From NCBI RefSeq assembly GCF_020860125.1, contig NZ_JAJBUX010000052.1, positions 1 to 46,315 on the forward strand: DNA of 46,315 nucleotides, in the 5' to 3' direction. Under the pieces are notes generated by a model that did not search any database, was not told the origin of the DNA, and saw only the letters and a program-made list of their open reading frames with translations. The DNA comes from Cloacibacillus sp. GTDB lineage: Bacteria > Synergistota > Synergistia > Synergistales > Synergistaceae. Made by a program: the position numbers and the translations under genes. Every line of letters starts with the position of its first letter. Within the stretch, counting starts at the first letter, position 1. Shown here in pieces: positions 1 to 7,267 of the stretch.

Positions 1-285
1 CCTGCGAAGCAAAAAGATTTGATTATTTCTACCTAGCCCTGCCAAGGTATGATCTTATCCATCATATTTAAGAATTCCTCGCGCTTTGATATACGCTTCC
101 TGCTCTGATATTCGAAATCGCCAAAAGTCGTCTGCCTTGTCATGAGCCCACGTCTCTTACATTCATTATTTGGTGACTTGTCAATATTTTAGCCTTTCTA
201 TTGGTGTTCCACACCTTTTAATCAGCGGTTCCCTAGGATATAATTAACAAATACGGTAACCTTTTAAGGTTTAAGGAGATAGGTA
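1..285. other. Leading intergenic region, no gene seen
   Basis: I see no convincing coding region in the first 285 bases. The only functional signal is a good ribosome binding site (AAGGAGATAGG) ending three bases before the ATG at 286. The region is AT-rich compared with the genes that follow, so it probably holds the promoter of the IclR-type gene, but I could not pick out a clear -35/-10 pair. Confidence 0.5.
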
Positions 286-1029
286 ATGAGCGCGGCAACG
301 ATTTCAAATATAAAATGTATGGCTAAAGTCTTCGAACTTTTTTTCCGATACAGACTGGAGCTTTCGCTTTCAGAAACTGTTGTGCAGTGCGAAGCGTCTG
401 AGGCTCAAATCAAACCTATACTGGAAAAACTTACAAAACGAGAGTGGCTGTTATTTTCAAAAACAAAAAAAACATACCGCTATGGCATGAAATTGCTACC
501 ATTTACAAGAGAAGAAATACTAAAAGCAGAACTCGTACGACAGTTCACCCCGATTATGAAACAGCTTTCCATTGCTTGCAATCAGAGCACAATGCTTAAT
601 TTTCTTGAGGGTATAAAGTCTGTATGTATACAAAAGATAGACTCTAAAAATTCGATACACATTGCAACTAGGATAGGCGGAGAATCTCCGTTGCATGCCG
701 GAAGCAGCTCAAGGGTCCTTCTTGCCTATGCGCCAGAAGCTGTACGTGTCAGCGTCATGTCGTCTCCTTTAAAAAGATATACTCCATTCACCATCACATC
801 TCCGGAAGAACTTAGCAAATCTTTATTCGAGATACGCAGAACCAGGTGCTGCTCCAGCATTGAAGAAATAAATCCGGGGGCCGGTTCTGTATCATGCGCA
901 ATTTTGGATGAAGGTAACAACTTACTTGCCGCACTCTCGATCATCGGCACACGTTTTGCCTGTGAGACGGAGGGGGCTCTCTGGAAGGCGCTTCTTCTTG
1001 AGGCCGTCAAAAAAGTCAAACTAGCATAA
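286..1029 (+). CDS. IclR-family transcriptional regulator
   Basis: The 247-aa protein has IclR architecture. The N-terminal ~75 residues form a winged helix-turn-helix region. The C-terminal part carries effector-domain signatures: PLHAGSSSRVLLAY near residue 145 and a G-A-G-S-V-S-C-A-I-L-D stretch near 208. The start at 286 is fixed by the ribosome binding site AAGGAGATAGG. IclR regulators usually control a nearby catabolic operon by binding a small carboxylic effector; here the neighbours are a Fur-type regulator and molybdenum-enzyme maturation genes. Its DNA is more AT-rich than the following gene. The specific ligand and target cannot be read from sequence. Confidence 0.85.
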   Translation: MSAATISNIKCMAKVFELFFRYRLELSLSETVVQCEASEAQIKPILEKLTKREWLLFSKTKKTYRYGMKLLPFTREEILKAELVRQFTPIMKQLSIACNQSTMLNFLEGIKSVCIQKIDSKNSIHIATRIGGESPLHAGSSSRVLLAYAPEAVRVSVMSSPLKRYTPFTITSPEELSKSLFEIRRTRCCSSIEEINPGAGSVSCAILDEGNNLLAALSIIGTRFACETEGALWKALLLEAVKKVKLA

Positions 1030-1055
1030 ACAAAACAGAACATTGTAACCTCAAC

Positions 1056-1080
1056 CTGTTTGCAATATAATTGCAAACAG
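1056..1080. promoter_or_regulatory. Perfect 25-bp palindrome, likely Fur-family operator
   Basis: CTGTTTGCAAT and ATTGCAAACAG form perfect 11-bp arms around a 3-bp ATA centre. The site sits 21 bp before the TTG start of the Fur-family gene. Its size and AT-rich centre resemble Fur/Zur/PerR operators, which are often autoregulatory. This placement also argues against a start codon inside the palindrome. Confidence 0.65.
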
Positions 1081-1101
1081 ATTGCTGATGGGGGGATTAT
1101 T

Positions 1102-1539
1102 TTGGATATCGAAAAAATCTTGAGCAGCGCCGGACTGCGTACCACGCGTCAGCGCAGAGTGATACTTGAGCTGCTTTTCAGACATGGCTCTCCCATGTCG
1201 CACAGCGAGATACTTTCAATGATCGACGACCACCTGGACCGCGTCACGCTCTACCGCACGCTCGATACGTTGAAAAACTCCGGCATCGTCCATCAGGTGC
1301 AAGGCATCGACGGCGTGTGGCGCTTCTGCGCCCACGAGCAGGACCTTGACGGCTGTCCCGGAGACCATCCGCACTTTCTCTGCCTCTCCTGCGGCAAGAT
1401 GTTCTGCCTTCCGGACCAGAAGATGCCGCGCGTAACCGTCCCCGAGGGGATGCAGGTGGAGGGAAAACAGCTTGTCGTATACGGCACCTGTCCGGACTGC
1501 ACCGTTCAAAAATCGGAAGAAAAGGAAGAAAATAAATGA
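1102..1539 (+). CDS. Fur-family metal- or peroxide-responsive regulator
   Basis: The protein is 145 aa from the preferred TTG start at 1102, which has GGGGGATT just upstream. It has the Fur fold order: a winged helix with the R-V-T-L-Y-R-T-L-D-T-L recognition segment around residues 49-60, then a dimerisation/metal domain with His-rich H-P-H-F, C-L-S-C and C-P-D-C. The two CxxC pairs are the usual structural zinc site. A longer reading from a TTG at 1060 would put the start inside the 1056-1080 palindrome and is unlikely. The stop overlaps the next ATG by 4 bp, so it is co-transcribed with the molybdopterin-binding gene. Whether it senses iron, zinc or peroxide is undecided. Confidence 0.88.
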   Translation: MDIEKILSSAGLRTTRQRRVILELLFRHGSPMSHSEILSMIDDHLDRVTLYRTLDTLKNSGIVHQVQGIDGVWRFCAHEQDLDGCPGDHPHFLCLSCGKMFCLPDQKMPRVTVPEGMQVEGKQLVVYGTCPDCTVQKSEEKEENK

Positions 1540-2582
1540 AGATAACCACAATCCCGCTGGAGGAGGCCATCGGGCTGCCGCTGGCCCACGACCTGACACA
1601 GATCGACGCTAAAAACCACAAGAAGTCCGCCCGCTTCAAAAAGGGACAGGTGATAACCGAGGCCGACCTTGAAACTCTGCGCGGCATGGGACGCGAAAAT
1701 CTCTCAATAATGGAGATGTCGCCAGGCGACGTACACGAGGACGACGCCGCGCGCCAGCTCGGCGAGGCCCTCTGCGGCGACAACCTGCGCCTGACGGAGC
1801 CCTCCGAGGGGCGCTGTAACCTCGTTGCGGAGAGCTCGGGCATTCTCTGGTATCTCGCGGAGACGGTGAACCGTGTCAATCAGGACCCGGACTGGGTCCT
1901 CTCGGCGCTCGCGCCGCACCGTCCGGTGCTTGCCGGGCAGGTAGTCGCCGGCTTCCGCATCCGTCCGCTCGTCATGGAAGACTACCGCGTGGAACGCGCC
2001 GTCGCGGCGGTGCGCGGCAGCAAGCCGTTTATGATCCTGCCCTTCATGCCGCTGAAGCTCGGACTGATAACGACAGGCAAAGAGATTGTCGACAAAAAAG
2101 TAGAGGACGCCTTCCGTCCTAAATTGCTGGAAAAATTATCGCGCCTCAACGGTTCTCTGATGGGCCAGCGATTCTGCACAGATTCTCTCGAGCAGATCAG
2201 CGAGGCGATCGCCGCCTTCCTAAACGAGGGAGCGGACGTCGTAATCTGTACCGGCGGTATGAGCGTCGACGCCGACGACAAGACGCCGGGCGCCATCCGC
2301 AGCCGCTGCCGCAAGATATCCTTCCAGGGAACGCCGGCGCTGCCGGGGGCGATGCTGATGCTCGGCTGGGCCGCCTCGCCGGAGGACGGCCGCGACGTGG
2401 CGGTCATCGGCGCTCCCGCCTGCGTCGCCTTTGACGAGAGGACCGCGCTCGACAAGCTGCTGCCGTTCGTCTTCGCAGGCATCGAGCCGGGAGACCTGGT
2501 GCGCCGGTGGGGCGTGGGAGGCCTCTGCGAACACTGCCAGACGTGTCATTATCCGGCTTGTTCTTTCGCCGCCGGCAGTTAA
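1536..2582 (+). CDS. Molybdopterin-binding (MoCF-domain) protein, MoeA-like
   Basis: This 348-aa protein resembles the molybdopterin-binding proteins related to MoeA/CinA. The MoCF-type core lies around residues 170-300: a G-L-I-T-T-G-K-E segment followed by V-V-I-C-T-G-G-M-S-V-D-A-D-D-K-T, the hallmark loop that contacts molybdopterin. The extreme C terminus holds a cysteine cluster (C-x2-C-x2-C-x4-C) that could bind a metal. It overlaps the Fur-family gene by 4 bp and precedes an xdhC-like gene. This points to cofactor handling for a molybdenum hydroxylase, possibly a selenium-dependent one. That substrate link is inference; no hydroxylase structural gene is in the window. Confidence 0.8.
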   Translation: MKITTIPLEEAIGLPLAHDLTQIDAKNHKKSARFKKGQVITEADLETLRGMGRENLSIMEMSPGDVHEDDAARQLGEALCGDNLRLTEPSEGRCNLVAESSGILWYLAETVNRVNQDPDWVLSALAPHRPVLAGQVVAGFRIRPLVMEDYRVERAVAAVRGSKPFMILPFMPLKLGLITTGKEIVDKKVEDAFRPKLLEKLSRLNGSLMGQRFCTDSLEQISEAIAAFLNEGADVVICTGGMSVDADDKTPGAIRSRCRKISFQGTPALPGAMLMLGWAASPEDGRDVAVIGAPACVAFDERTALDKLLPFVFAGIEPGDLVRRWGVGGLCEHCQTCHYPACSFAAGS

Positions 2583-2589
2583 ATACGCG

Positions 2590-2709
2590 CCGCTGAATAT
2601 ATGCGTCAGCCGCGTCACGGCTTGCCCCGACCGCGGCTTCGACGTATTGATATACGCCTGCGCCCCGCTCGTGGCAAGCCGTTTAGCGTCAGCCACATCT
2701 ATTCAGCGG
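2590..2709 (+). other. Structured intergenic element between the molybdopterin and xdhC genes
   Basis: A long closing stem pairs 2590-2603 with 2696-2709 (14 bp, one mismatch). Inside it, 2617-2626 pairs perfectly with 2673-2682, capped by a small hairpin (CGTAT/ATACG, 2643-2656). The sequence GCGTCAGCC also occurs twice, near 2603 and 2685. The element fills most of the gap before xdhC. It could be a cis-acting RNA such as a cofactor-sensing leader, or an old inverted-repeat element. I could not match it to a known riboswitch. Confidence 0.45.
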
Positions 2710-2761
2710 AACAGGCGCTAATTGTGATAAAAAATATGTTAAAGATAAGAGGAGATGAAGT

Positions 2762-3550
2762 ATGAATATCGAACTTTTGAATAAGATCAACGAAGAGGTA
2801 CAAGCGGGGAAGTTCGGCGTGCTCTGCACCGTAACGAGCGAGAGCGGCTCCACGCCGCGCAGCCGCGGAGCCTCGATGTGGGTGCGGCCGGACGGCAGCA
2901 TCGCGGGAACGATCGGCGGCGGCCTCATTGAATATGAAGCGATACAGGAGGCGCTGCAGCTGATGAACAGCGGCGAAGCGTCGCGGATCTGGCATAAAAG
3001 CCTGACGGAGCGCGACGGCATGGCCTGCGGCGGCAGCGCGGACATCTACATGGAGACGATCGGCCGCTGCGACGAGCTCGTCATCTTCGGCGGCGGCCAC
3101 GTTGGGCGCGCCGTCGCTGAGCTCGGTGCTTTCGTCGGCTTCCGCGTCACCGTCTGGGACGAACGCCCCGAATTCGCCAATGACAAACATATCCCCTGGG
3201 CGCGCAACATCGCATGCCCCATAGACAAGATATACGAAAACGGCATCACGCTCCACGAACGCAGCTACGTCGTCATCATGACCCGCGGCCACGCTCTTGA
3301 CGCCGAGGCCGTCACGGTTACGGACAAAAAACCCGGGGCCTATTACGGCATGATCGGCTCGCGCAGCAAGATCGCCACGGTGCGCAAAATGCTGCTCGAA
3401 CGCGGCGTCAGCGAGGAGCATCTCGACCGGATATACCAGCCGATCGGGCTGCCGATCAAGGCTGAGACGCCAAACGAGATCGCCGTATCGGTAATGGCGG
3501 AGATAATAGCCGTAAAATACGGCGCGGATATAAAAAGGCTGCGCGGATAG
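2762..3550 (+). CDS. XdhC/CoxI-family molybdenum hydroxylase maturation protein
   Basis: The 262-aa protein has both XdhC halves. The N-terminal region contains G-S-T-P-R-S-R-G-A and G-T-I-G-G-G-L-I-E. The Rossmann-like C-terminal half contains V-I-F-G-G-G-H-V-G and G-M-I-G-S-R-S-K. XdhC proteins bind the molybdenum cofactor, promote its sulfuration and insert it into xanthine-dehydrogenase-type enzymes in the cytoplasm. The ribosome binding site (GAGGAG, 5 bp before the ATG) is strong. It follows the molybdopterin-binding gene and the folded element. A terminator lies directly downstream, so this is the last gene of the unit. Its client enzyme is outside the window. Confidence 0.9.
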   Translation: MNIELLNKINEEVQAGKFGVLCTVTSESGSTPRSRGASMWVRPDGSIAGTIGGGLIEYEAIQEALQLMNSGEASRIWHKSLTERDGMACGGSADIYMETIGRCDELVIFGGGHVGRAVAELGAFVGFRVTVWDERPEFANDKHIPWARNIACPIDKIYENGITLHERSYVVIMTRGHALDAEAVTVTDKKPGAYYGMIGSRSKIATVRKMLLERGVSEEHLDRIYQPIGLPIKAETPNEIAVSVMAEIIAVKYGADIKRLRG

Positions 3551-3592
3551 GCAAGAAACACACCGTCGGATTCGTTATTTACCCTTTAATAT

Positions 3593-3630
3593 GAGACTTT
3601 TATACTTTATAAGTATGAAAGTCTCTTTTT
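3593..3630 (+). terminator. Rho-independent terminator after xdhC
   Basis: Two 15-base arms pair with one G-T wobble around a 3-base loop and are followed by TTTTT. It ends the regulatory/xdhC unit and lies just upstream of the phosphatase gene. Confidence 0.85.
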
Positions 3631-3642
3631 ACAATAGAAAGG

Positions 3643-4956
3643 ATGGATAGCAACAAAATGCCTCGCTTCAAGATATATGCCATAAAGATCATCACCATTT
3701 TTTTACTGCTCTTCACGGCCCTGGCCCCCACGCGGGGAGACGCCGCGGAAAAGAGCGTGCTACTGAAAGAGGTCGTACTTTCCCGGCATGGCGTCCGCAG
3801 CCCCACACAGCCGGCGGCCAAGCTGGCGGAATGGAGCGCGAAACCCTGGCCCAGGTGGCCGGTAAGGGCCGGGCATCTCACGGCGCGCGGCTCGTCGCTG
3901 ATATCCCGCCAATGGACGGCGGAACGCGCGCGGCTGGAGTCCCTCGGCGTCACGCCCGACAAGATTTTCATCTGCGCGGATGTCGACCAACGTACGAAAG
4001 CCACCGCGGACGCCATCTCCGAAGCGCTCGCCCCGCAGGGAGGGATCACGCCGGTGCTCTCTGCGAGGGCCTTTGTCTATCCCATCTTCCATCCGGTAGA
4101 GGCCGGCTTCGCGGATTTTGACACCGACGCCGTCCGCCGCGACATCATGAAAAACGCCGGCGGCAGTTTAACAGCGCTCCAGCAGGAGCTTGCGCCAAAG
4201 ATCAGCATGCTGGCCGACATCACGGGGCCGCTTTCAGAAAGGGCCGCCGCTAAGACCGGACTGCTCTATGGTTCGACCTTTGCCGACCTCCCCTCCGAGA
4301 TCGAATTTTACGACGGGGATCGCTCCGTCGGCATCACGGGCGCGCTGGGCGCCGCGTCGGGCATCGTGGAGATATTCCTGCTCGAATACTGCCAGTGGCC
4401 GGAGAAAAACGCCGGCTGGGGGGCGGCGGACACAATGATACTCAGAGACCTCCTGCCCGTACACAGCAGAATATTCAACACCGTTAACCGCGCCCCCTCC
4501 GTTGCGAGGAGACGCGCCAGCGAACTTACGATGCTGCTGGCATCCTCGCTGCTCTCGGAAGAATTATGCCTGGCTAAAGTTCCCGACGCCGTCAAGGAGC
4601 CCGCGGCGGCGGCAAAGGCGGCGATCTTTGTCGGACACGACACAAACATCGCCGGCGTCGGCGCGCTTATCGGCGCGGACTGGCAGCTGCCGGGATTCGC
4701 AAAAAACGAAGTGCCTCCGGGAGGTACGTTGGTCCTTTCACTCTGGCAGAGGGGAAAAGAAAGGTATGTCACCGCGGAGTTCACGGGGCTTTCGCTGGAG
4801 ACTCTGCACGGCGACGCCGACCGGCCCGTTCCCGCAGACAGATATCAGATATCACTCTCGCACATGCAGCGGAAACCGGGCACACGCCCCGCGGGAGAAT
4901 GTTCGCCGGAGGAGTTTGCCGACTGGGTCAACAACAGGGTTGCAAACGCCAGATAG
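3643..4956 (+). CDS. Secreted histidine acid phosphatase / phytase-type enzyme
   Basis: The 437-aa protein begins with a signal peptide: a basic start, a hydrophobic stretch I-I-T-I-F-L-L-L-F-T-A-L-A and a cleavage-like region after G-D-A-A. The catalytic motif R-H-G-V-R-S-P-T follows at about residues 48-55. The distal H-D-T-N motif lies in the last third. Together these define branch-2 histidine phosphatases (AppA-like acid phosphatases and phytases), which form a phosphohistidine and hydrolyse phosphomonoesters in the periplasm. Translation may start at 3643 or at 3658, since both ATGs lie near a GAAAGG ribosome binding site. The gene stands alone between a terminator and a convergent operon. 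Confidence 0.87.
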   Translation: MDSNKMPRFKIYAIKIITIFLLLFTALAPTRGDAAEKSVLLKEVVLSRHGVRSPTQPAAKLAEWSAKPWPRWPVRAGHLTARGSSLISRQWTAERARLESLGVTPDKIFICADVDQRTKATADAISEALAPQGGITPVLSARAFVYPIFHPVEAGFADFDTDAVRRDIMKNAGGSLTALQQELAPKISMLADITGPLSERAAAKTGLLYGSTFADLPSEIEFYDGDRSVGITGALGAASGIVEIFLLEYCQWPEKNAGWGAADTMILRDLLPVHSRIFNTVNRAPSVARRRASELTMLLASSLLSEELCLAKVPDAVKEPAAAAKAAIFVGHDTNIAGVGALIGADWQLPGFAKNEVPPGGTLVLSLWQRGKERYVTAEFTGLSLETLHGDADRPVPADRYQISLSHMQRKPGTRPAGECSPEEFADWVNNRVANAR

Positions 4957-5031
4957 CGGTAAAGACTAAATTTCCGGGCGGGACTGGTTACAAAAGTCCT
5001 CGTCCGAATACGCGCATAACGCATAAAAATT

Positions 5032-5062
5032 GCGGCGTCCGGCTCTTTAGAGCCGACGCCGC
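5032..5062 (-). terminator. Terminator of the yedE-yedF unit (possibly bidirectional)
   Basis: A GC-rich hairpin (GCGGCGTC/GACGCCGC plus GGCTC/GAGCC, one bulged C) is followed on the minus strand by ATTTTT and on the plus strand by GTTTT. It lies between two convergent genes and can serve both. Confidence 0.8.
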
Positions 5063-5074
5063 AGTTTTACCGGG

Positions 5075-5290
5075 TCACTTCGCCGCCGTCACGGAAAAGC
5101 CGCCTTCCGTCTCCTTCCACTCCGTCCTCCAACCCGCGTGCCGCGCGAAGCGGATGACGTTTTCACGCGAGGTCACGGTATCTACAAGTACCTCCACAAG
5201 ACCGGCGCTCAGCTTGTCAAGCGCCCGTTTTGTCTCTATCACAGGCTGCGGACATGAGAGTCCGCGCGCGTCTACGATCGTCTTTTCCAT
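5075..5290 (-). CDS. yedF: TusA/SirA-like sulfur- or selenium-carrier protein (YedF type)
   Basis: This 71-aa protein has the compact TusA fold signature: V-D-A-R-G-L-S-C-P-Q-P near the N terminus, with the single conserved Cys that carries a persulfide or selenol. The ORF is complete and of usual family length. It lies 12 bp downstream of the yedE-like gene. The YedE/YedF neighbour pair is associated with selenium metabolism in many selenium-using bacteria. In those genomes the small protein is thought to deliver sulfur or selenium. Its exact role here is inference from that pairing and from the selenoprotein elsewhere in the window. Confidence 0.85.
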   Translation of the reverse strand: MEKTIVDARGLSCPQPVIETKRALDKLSAGLVEVLVDTVTSRENVIRFARHAGWRTEWKETEGGFSVTAAK

Positions 5291-5302
5291 TTCAAAAACC
5301 TC

Positions 5303-6385
5303 CTATGCCATTCTATTCCTGAAACCGAAGCCCACCAACAGACAGAAGACAAGGCCGATAACCGTCGCGGGCGCGCCGAAGGCGCCGATGCCCGCGCCGG
5401 AGCTTGCAAGCGAGAAGTTATGCGCGAAGGCCGCGCCGACGAGCATGCCTATGATAAAGCTGCCCGCGTCGGAATCCCCCTCGCCGGACATGATGAGCAT
5501 CCGTCCCGGGCAGCCGCCAGCAAGGGTGAAGGCAAGTCCGGAGAGGACCATGCCGAGGAAGTTCCATAGCTGCATGGTATGCGCCACTGGCTGCCCCTCA
5601 AATCCGGGCTTGAATTGTCCGAGGATCATGTTGGTCACAAAGGCCGCGAGGATAAAGGCGGCGATCCCCTTAAATAGGTGCGAGTCCCGGACCATGATCA
5701 GGTCGCGCACCGCGCCGATCGTACAGAAGCGTGTGCGCTGCGCGAGCCAGCCGACTACAAGTCCTGCGCCGAGAGAGATGAGGATGGGGGCGTGCGCCGC
5801 GCCGGGGCCCTTGGCGGAGAAGAATATCGGGCCGCTGCCCTCGGGGCCAAATAAAGGTTTGAAGAAAAGCAGCGCGAGGATGGCCAGGGCGAGCAGCGGC
5901 ATCACAAGCCCGGCCGCCTTCGGCGTAGGGCGCGCGGCTCCGAGGCTGAAGCCGCCGTAGAGGAACCAGACGCCGATACCGATACCGGCGATAAGCCCCG
6001 CGATACCGGCGATGGCGTTCCAGTCGCCGCCCGCGAGGCGCAGGTAGGCGCGCCAGGGACAGCCGAGAAAGACGAGCGCGCCGATCATGGCGAAAAAGCC
6101 GAGTGCGAAGCGCACCATCGGCGAAGAGCCGCCGCGCGGCCTGTATTCAGAAAAGGCGAGCGCCGAGGCGAAGGCTCCGAGGATGAAGCCCGCGATCTCG
6201 GGACGCAGATACTGCACGATTGCGGCGCGGTGCAGGCCGAGGGCCCCCGCGATGTCGCGCGTGAAGCAGGCGACGCAGAAGCCCATATTTCCAGGATTAC
6301 CAAACTTTACCAGCAGCGCCGCAATGACGCCGAGAACAAGCCCAGCGATCGCCGGGCCATTTTTCGACATAAGGAAACGGTCCAA
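5303..6385 (-). CDS. yedE: YedE-type selenium-associated membrane transporter
   Basis: The 360-aa protein is a polytopic membrane protein with roughly nine to ten hydrophobic segments. It has the conserved Cys motifs of the YeeE/YedE family: G-F-C-V-A-C-F near residue 36, L-G-C-P-W-R near 107, R-F-C-T-I-G in the second half and G-G-C-P-G-R near 290. Two similar halves suggest an internal duplication. The family imports thiosulfate or related species; the subgroup next to yedF tracks with selenium use. The start is a TTG at 6385 with AGGAGGT eight bases upstream. The gene begins the two-gene yedE-yedF operon. Confidence 0.88.
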   Translation of the reverse strand: MDRFLMSKNGPAIAGLVLGVIAALLVKFGNPGNMGFCVACFTRDIAGALGLHRAAIVQYLRPEIAGFILGAFASALAFSEYRPRGGSSPMVRFALGFFAMIGALVFLGCPWRAYLRLAGGDWNAIAGIAGLIAGIGIGVWFLYGGFSLGAARPTPKAAGLVMPLLALAILALLFFKPLFGPEGSGPIFFSAKGPGAAHAPILISLGAGLVVGWLAQRTRFCTIGAVRDLIMVRDSHLFKGIAAFILAAFVTNMILGQFKPGFEGQPVAHTMQLWNFLGMVLSGLAFTLAGGCPGRMLIMSGEGDSDAGSFIIGMLVGAAFAHNFSLASSGAGIGAFGAPATVIGLVFCLLVGFGFRNRMA

Positions 6386-6902
6386 AATATTTACCTCCTG
6401 TTGTTAATCAAATACGTGGATAAAAAATATGACTAAACAGAGCGCCGGCAGGCGTACCGGCCGCCCATCACATATCGATACAGCGGGGATGAAGGGGGAT
6501 ATTATCCTTTTATATACGGATATGCGAGGGAACGGCGACAGACGGCGGACTCGGTACACGAGCCAAAATAAACAGATCACGTCATGACAGCCGTCCTCCC
6601 CTCAAAGGATATTTTTACCAATTACACCGGTTATTATAAGCACTAATCGCTTACTTTTGCAATTTGCCGCAAGACATTGTTGTGCAAGAGCCTAAACAGG
6701 GCGCCTCGCATCTCTATCGCCCTCCATCTCAGAAAAAAGAGGTCCTTAAAACCAAACCTTTAATCATTATGCTTACGCAGAGAAATATAGGCATAAAACA
6801 CAATGCGCGAAAGATAAATTTTGATTATACTTGCAAACATGAGGTTATAAGAATAATGCGCAGGGGAAAAACTGATATTTGCCGCAGAAAGGAATGATTG
6901 AA
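6386..6902. other. Intergenic region between yedE and the 91-aa gene
   Basis: About 515 bp lie between two divergent genes. I found the ribosome binding sites for both and a small G+C-rich hairpin near 6441-6465 in the yedE leader, but no gene I trust. A 77-codon open frame from a TTG at 6664 has no ribosome binding site and unlikely composition. Confidence 0.5.
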
Positions 6903-7178
6903 ATGTCTGCTAGCAGAGAACCCAAGATGATTACAAAAAGAATTCGGCGAAGCCCCGAACTGCTGATAAAAGAGCTTGATACGAAGATGAAAAAACTTGA
7001 GGAGCGCATCTATAAAAAAAACAAGGATGCCGTACACCATATCGGTGCGGCCATCTTAAAGCGCGCCAACTTCGATTTTTCCTCCTTCACCCACGAGGAC
7101 CTGGAGGCCATCCAGAACATGACGCCCCACGGTGAAGAGATGGTAACGGAGATAATTAAAAAAGCCAACCAGAGCTAA
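6903..7178 (+). CDS. Small hypothetical protein, charged and helical
   Basis: This 91-aa protein starts at an ATG preceded by GAAAGGA with a nine-base spacer. It is rich in Lys, Glu and Arg and probably largely alpha-helical, with a possible short coiled coil around residues 24-45. It has no signal peptide or membrane segment. I do not recognise a family. The terminator about 25 bp after its stop supports a real, separately transcribed gene. Confidence 0.6.
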   Translation: MSASREPKMITKRIRRSPELLIKELDTKMKKLEERIYKKNKDAVHHIGAAILKRANFDFSSFTHEDLEAIQNMTPHGEEMVTEIIKKANQS

Positions 7179-7204
7179 CACCCCTATAAACCCCAGAGAC
7201 GAAG

Positions 7205-7230
7205 AGAGACGGCTAAAAACCGTCTCTTTT
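7205..7230 (+). terminator. Rho-independent terminator
   Basis: AGAGACGG and CCGTCTCT pair around a seven-base loop, followed by TTT. It ends the 91-aa gene. Confidence 0.8.
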
Positions 7231-7267
7231 CGCCCCCTTGTCATACCGCGTAATTTCTGTGGGAACC

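Noticed and set aside
2590..2709. Assignment as a molybdenum-cofactor riboswitch
   Set aside because: Position is suggestive, but I could not match the conserved Moco RNA core by eye, so it is left as an unassigned structure.
4899..5960. 353-codon plus-strand frame opposite yedE/yedF
   Set aside because: It is antisense to two well-recognised genes, and its Pro/Arg/Ser-rich composition is typical of a shadow frame.
6664..6897. 77-codon open frame upstream of the 91-aa gene
   Set aside because: TTG start without ribosome binding site, unlikely composition, and it ends just before a better-supported start.
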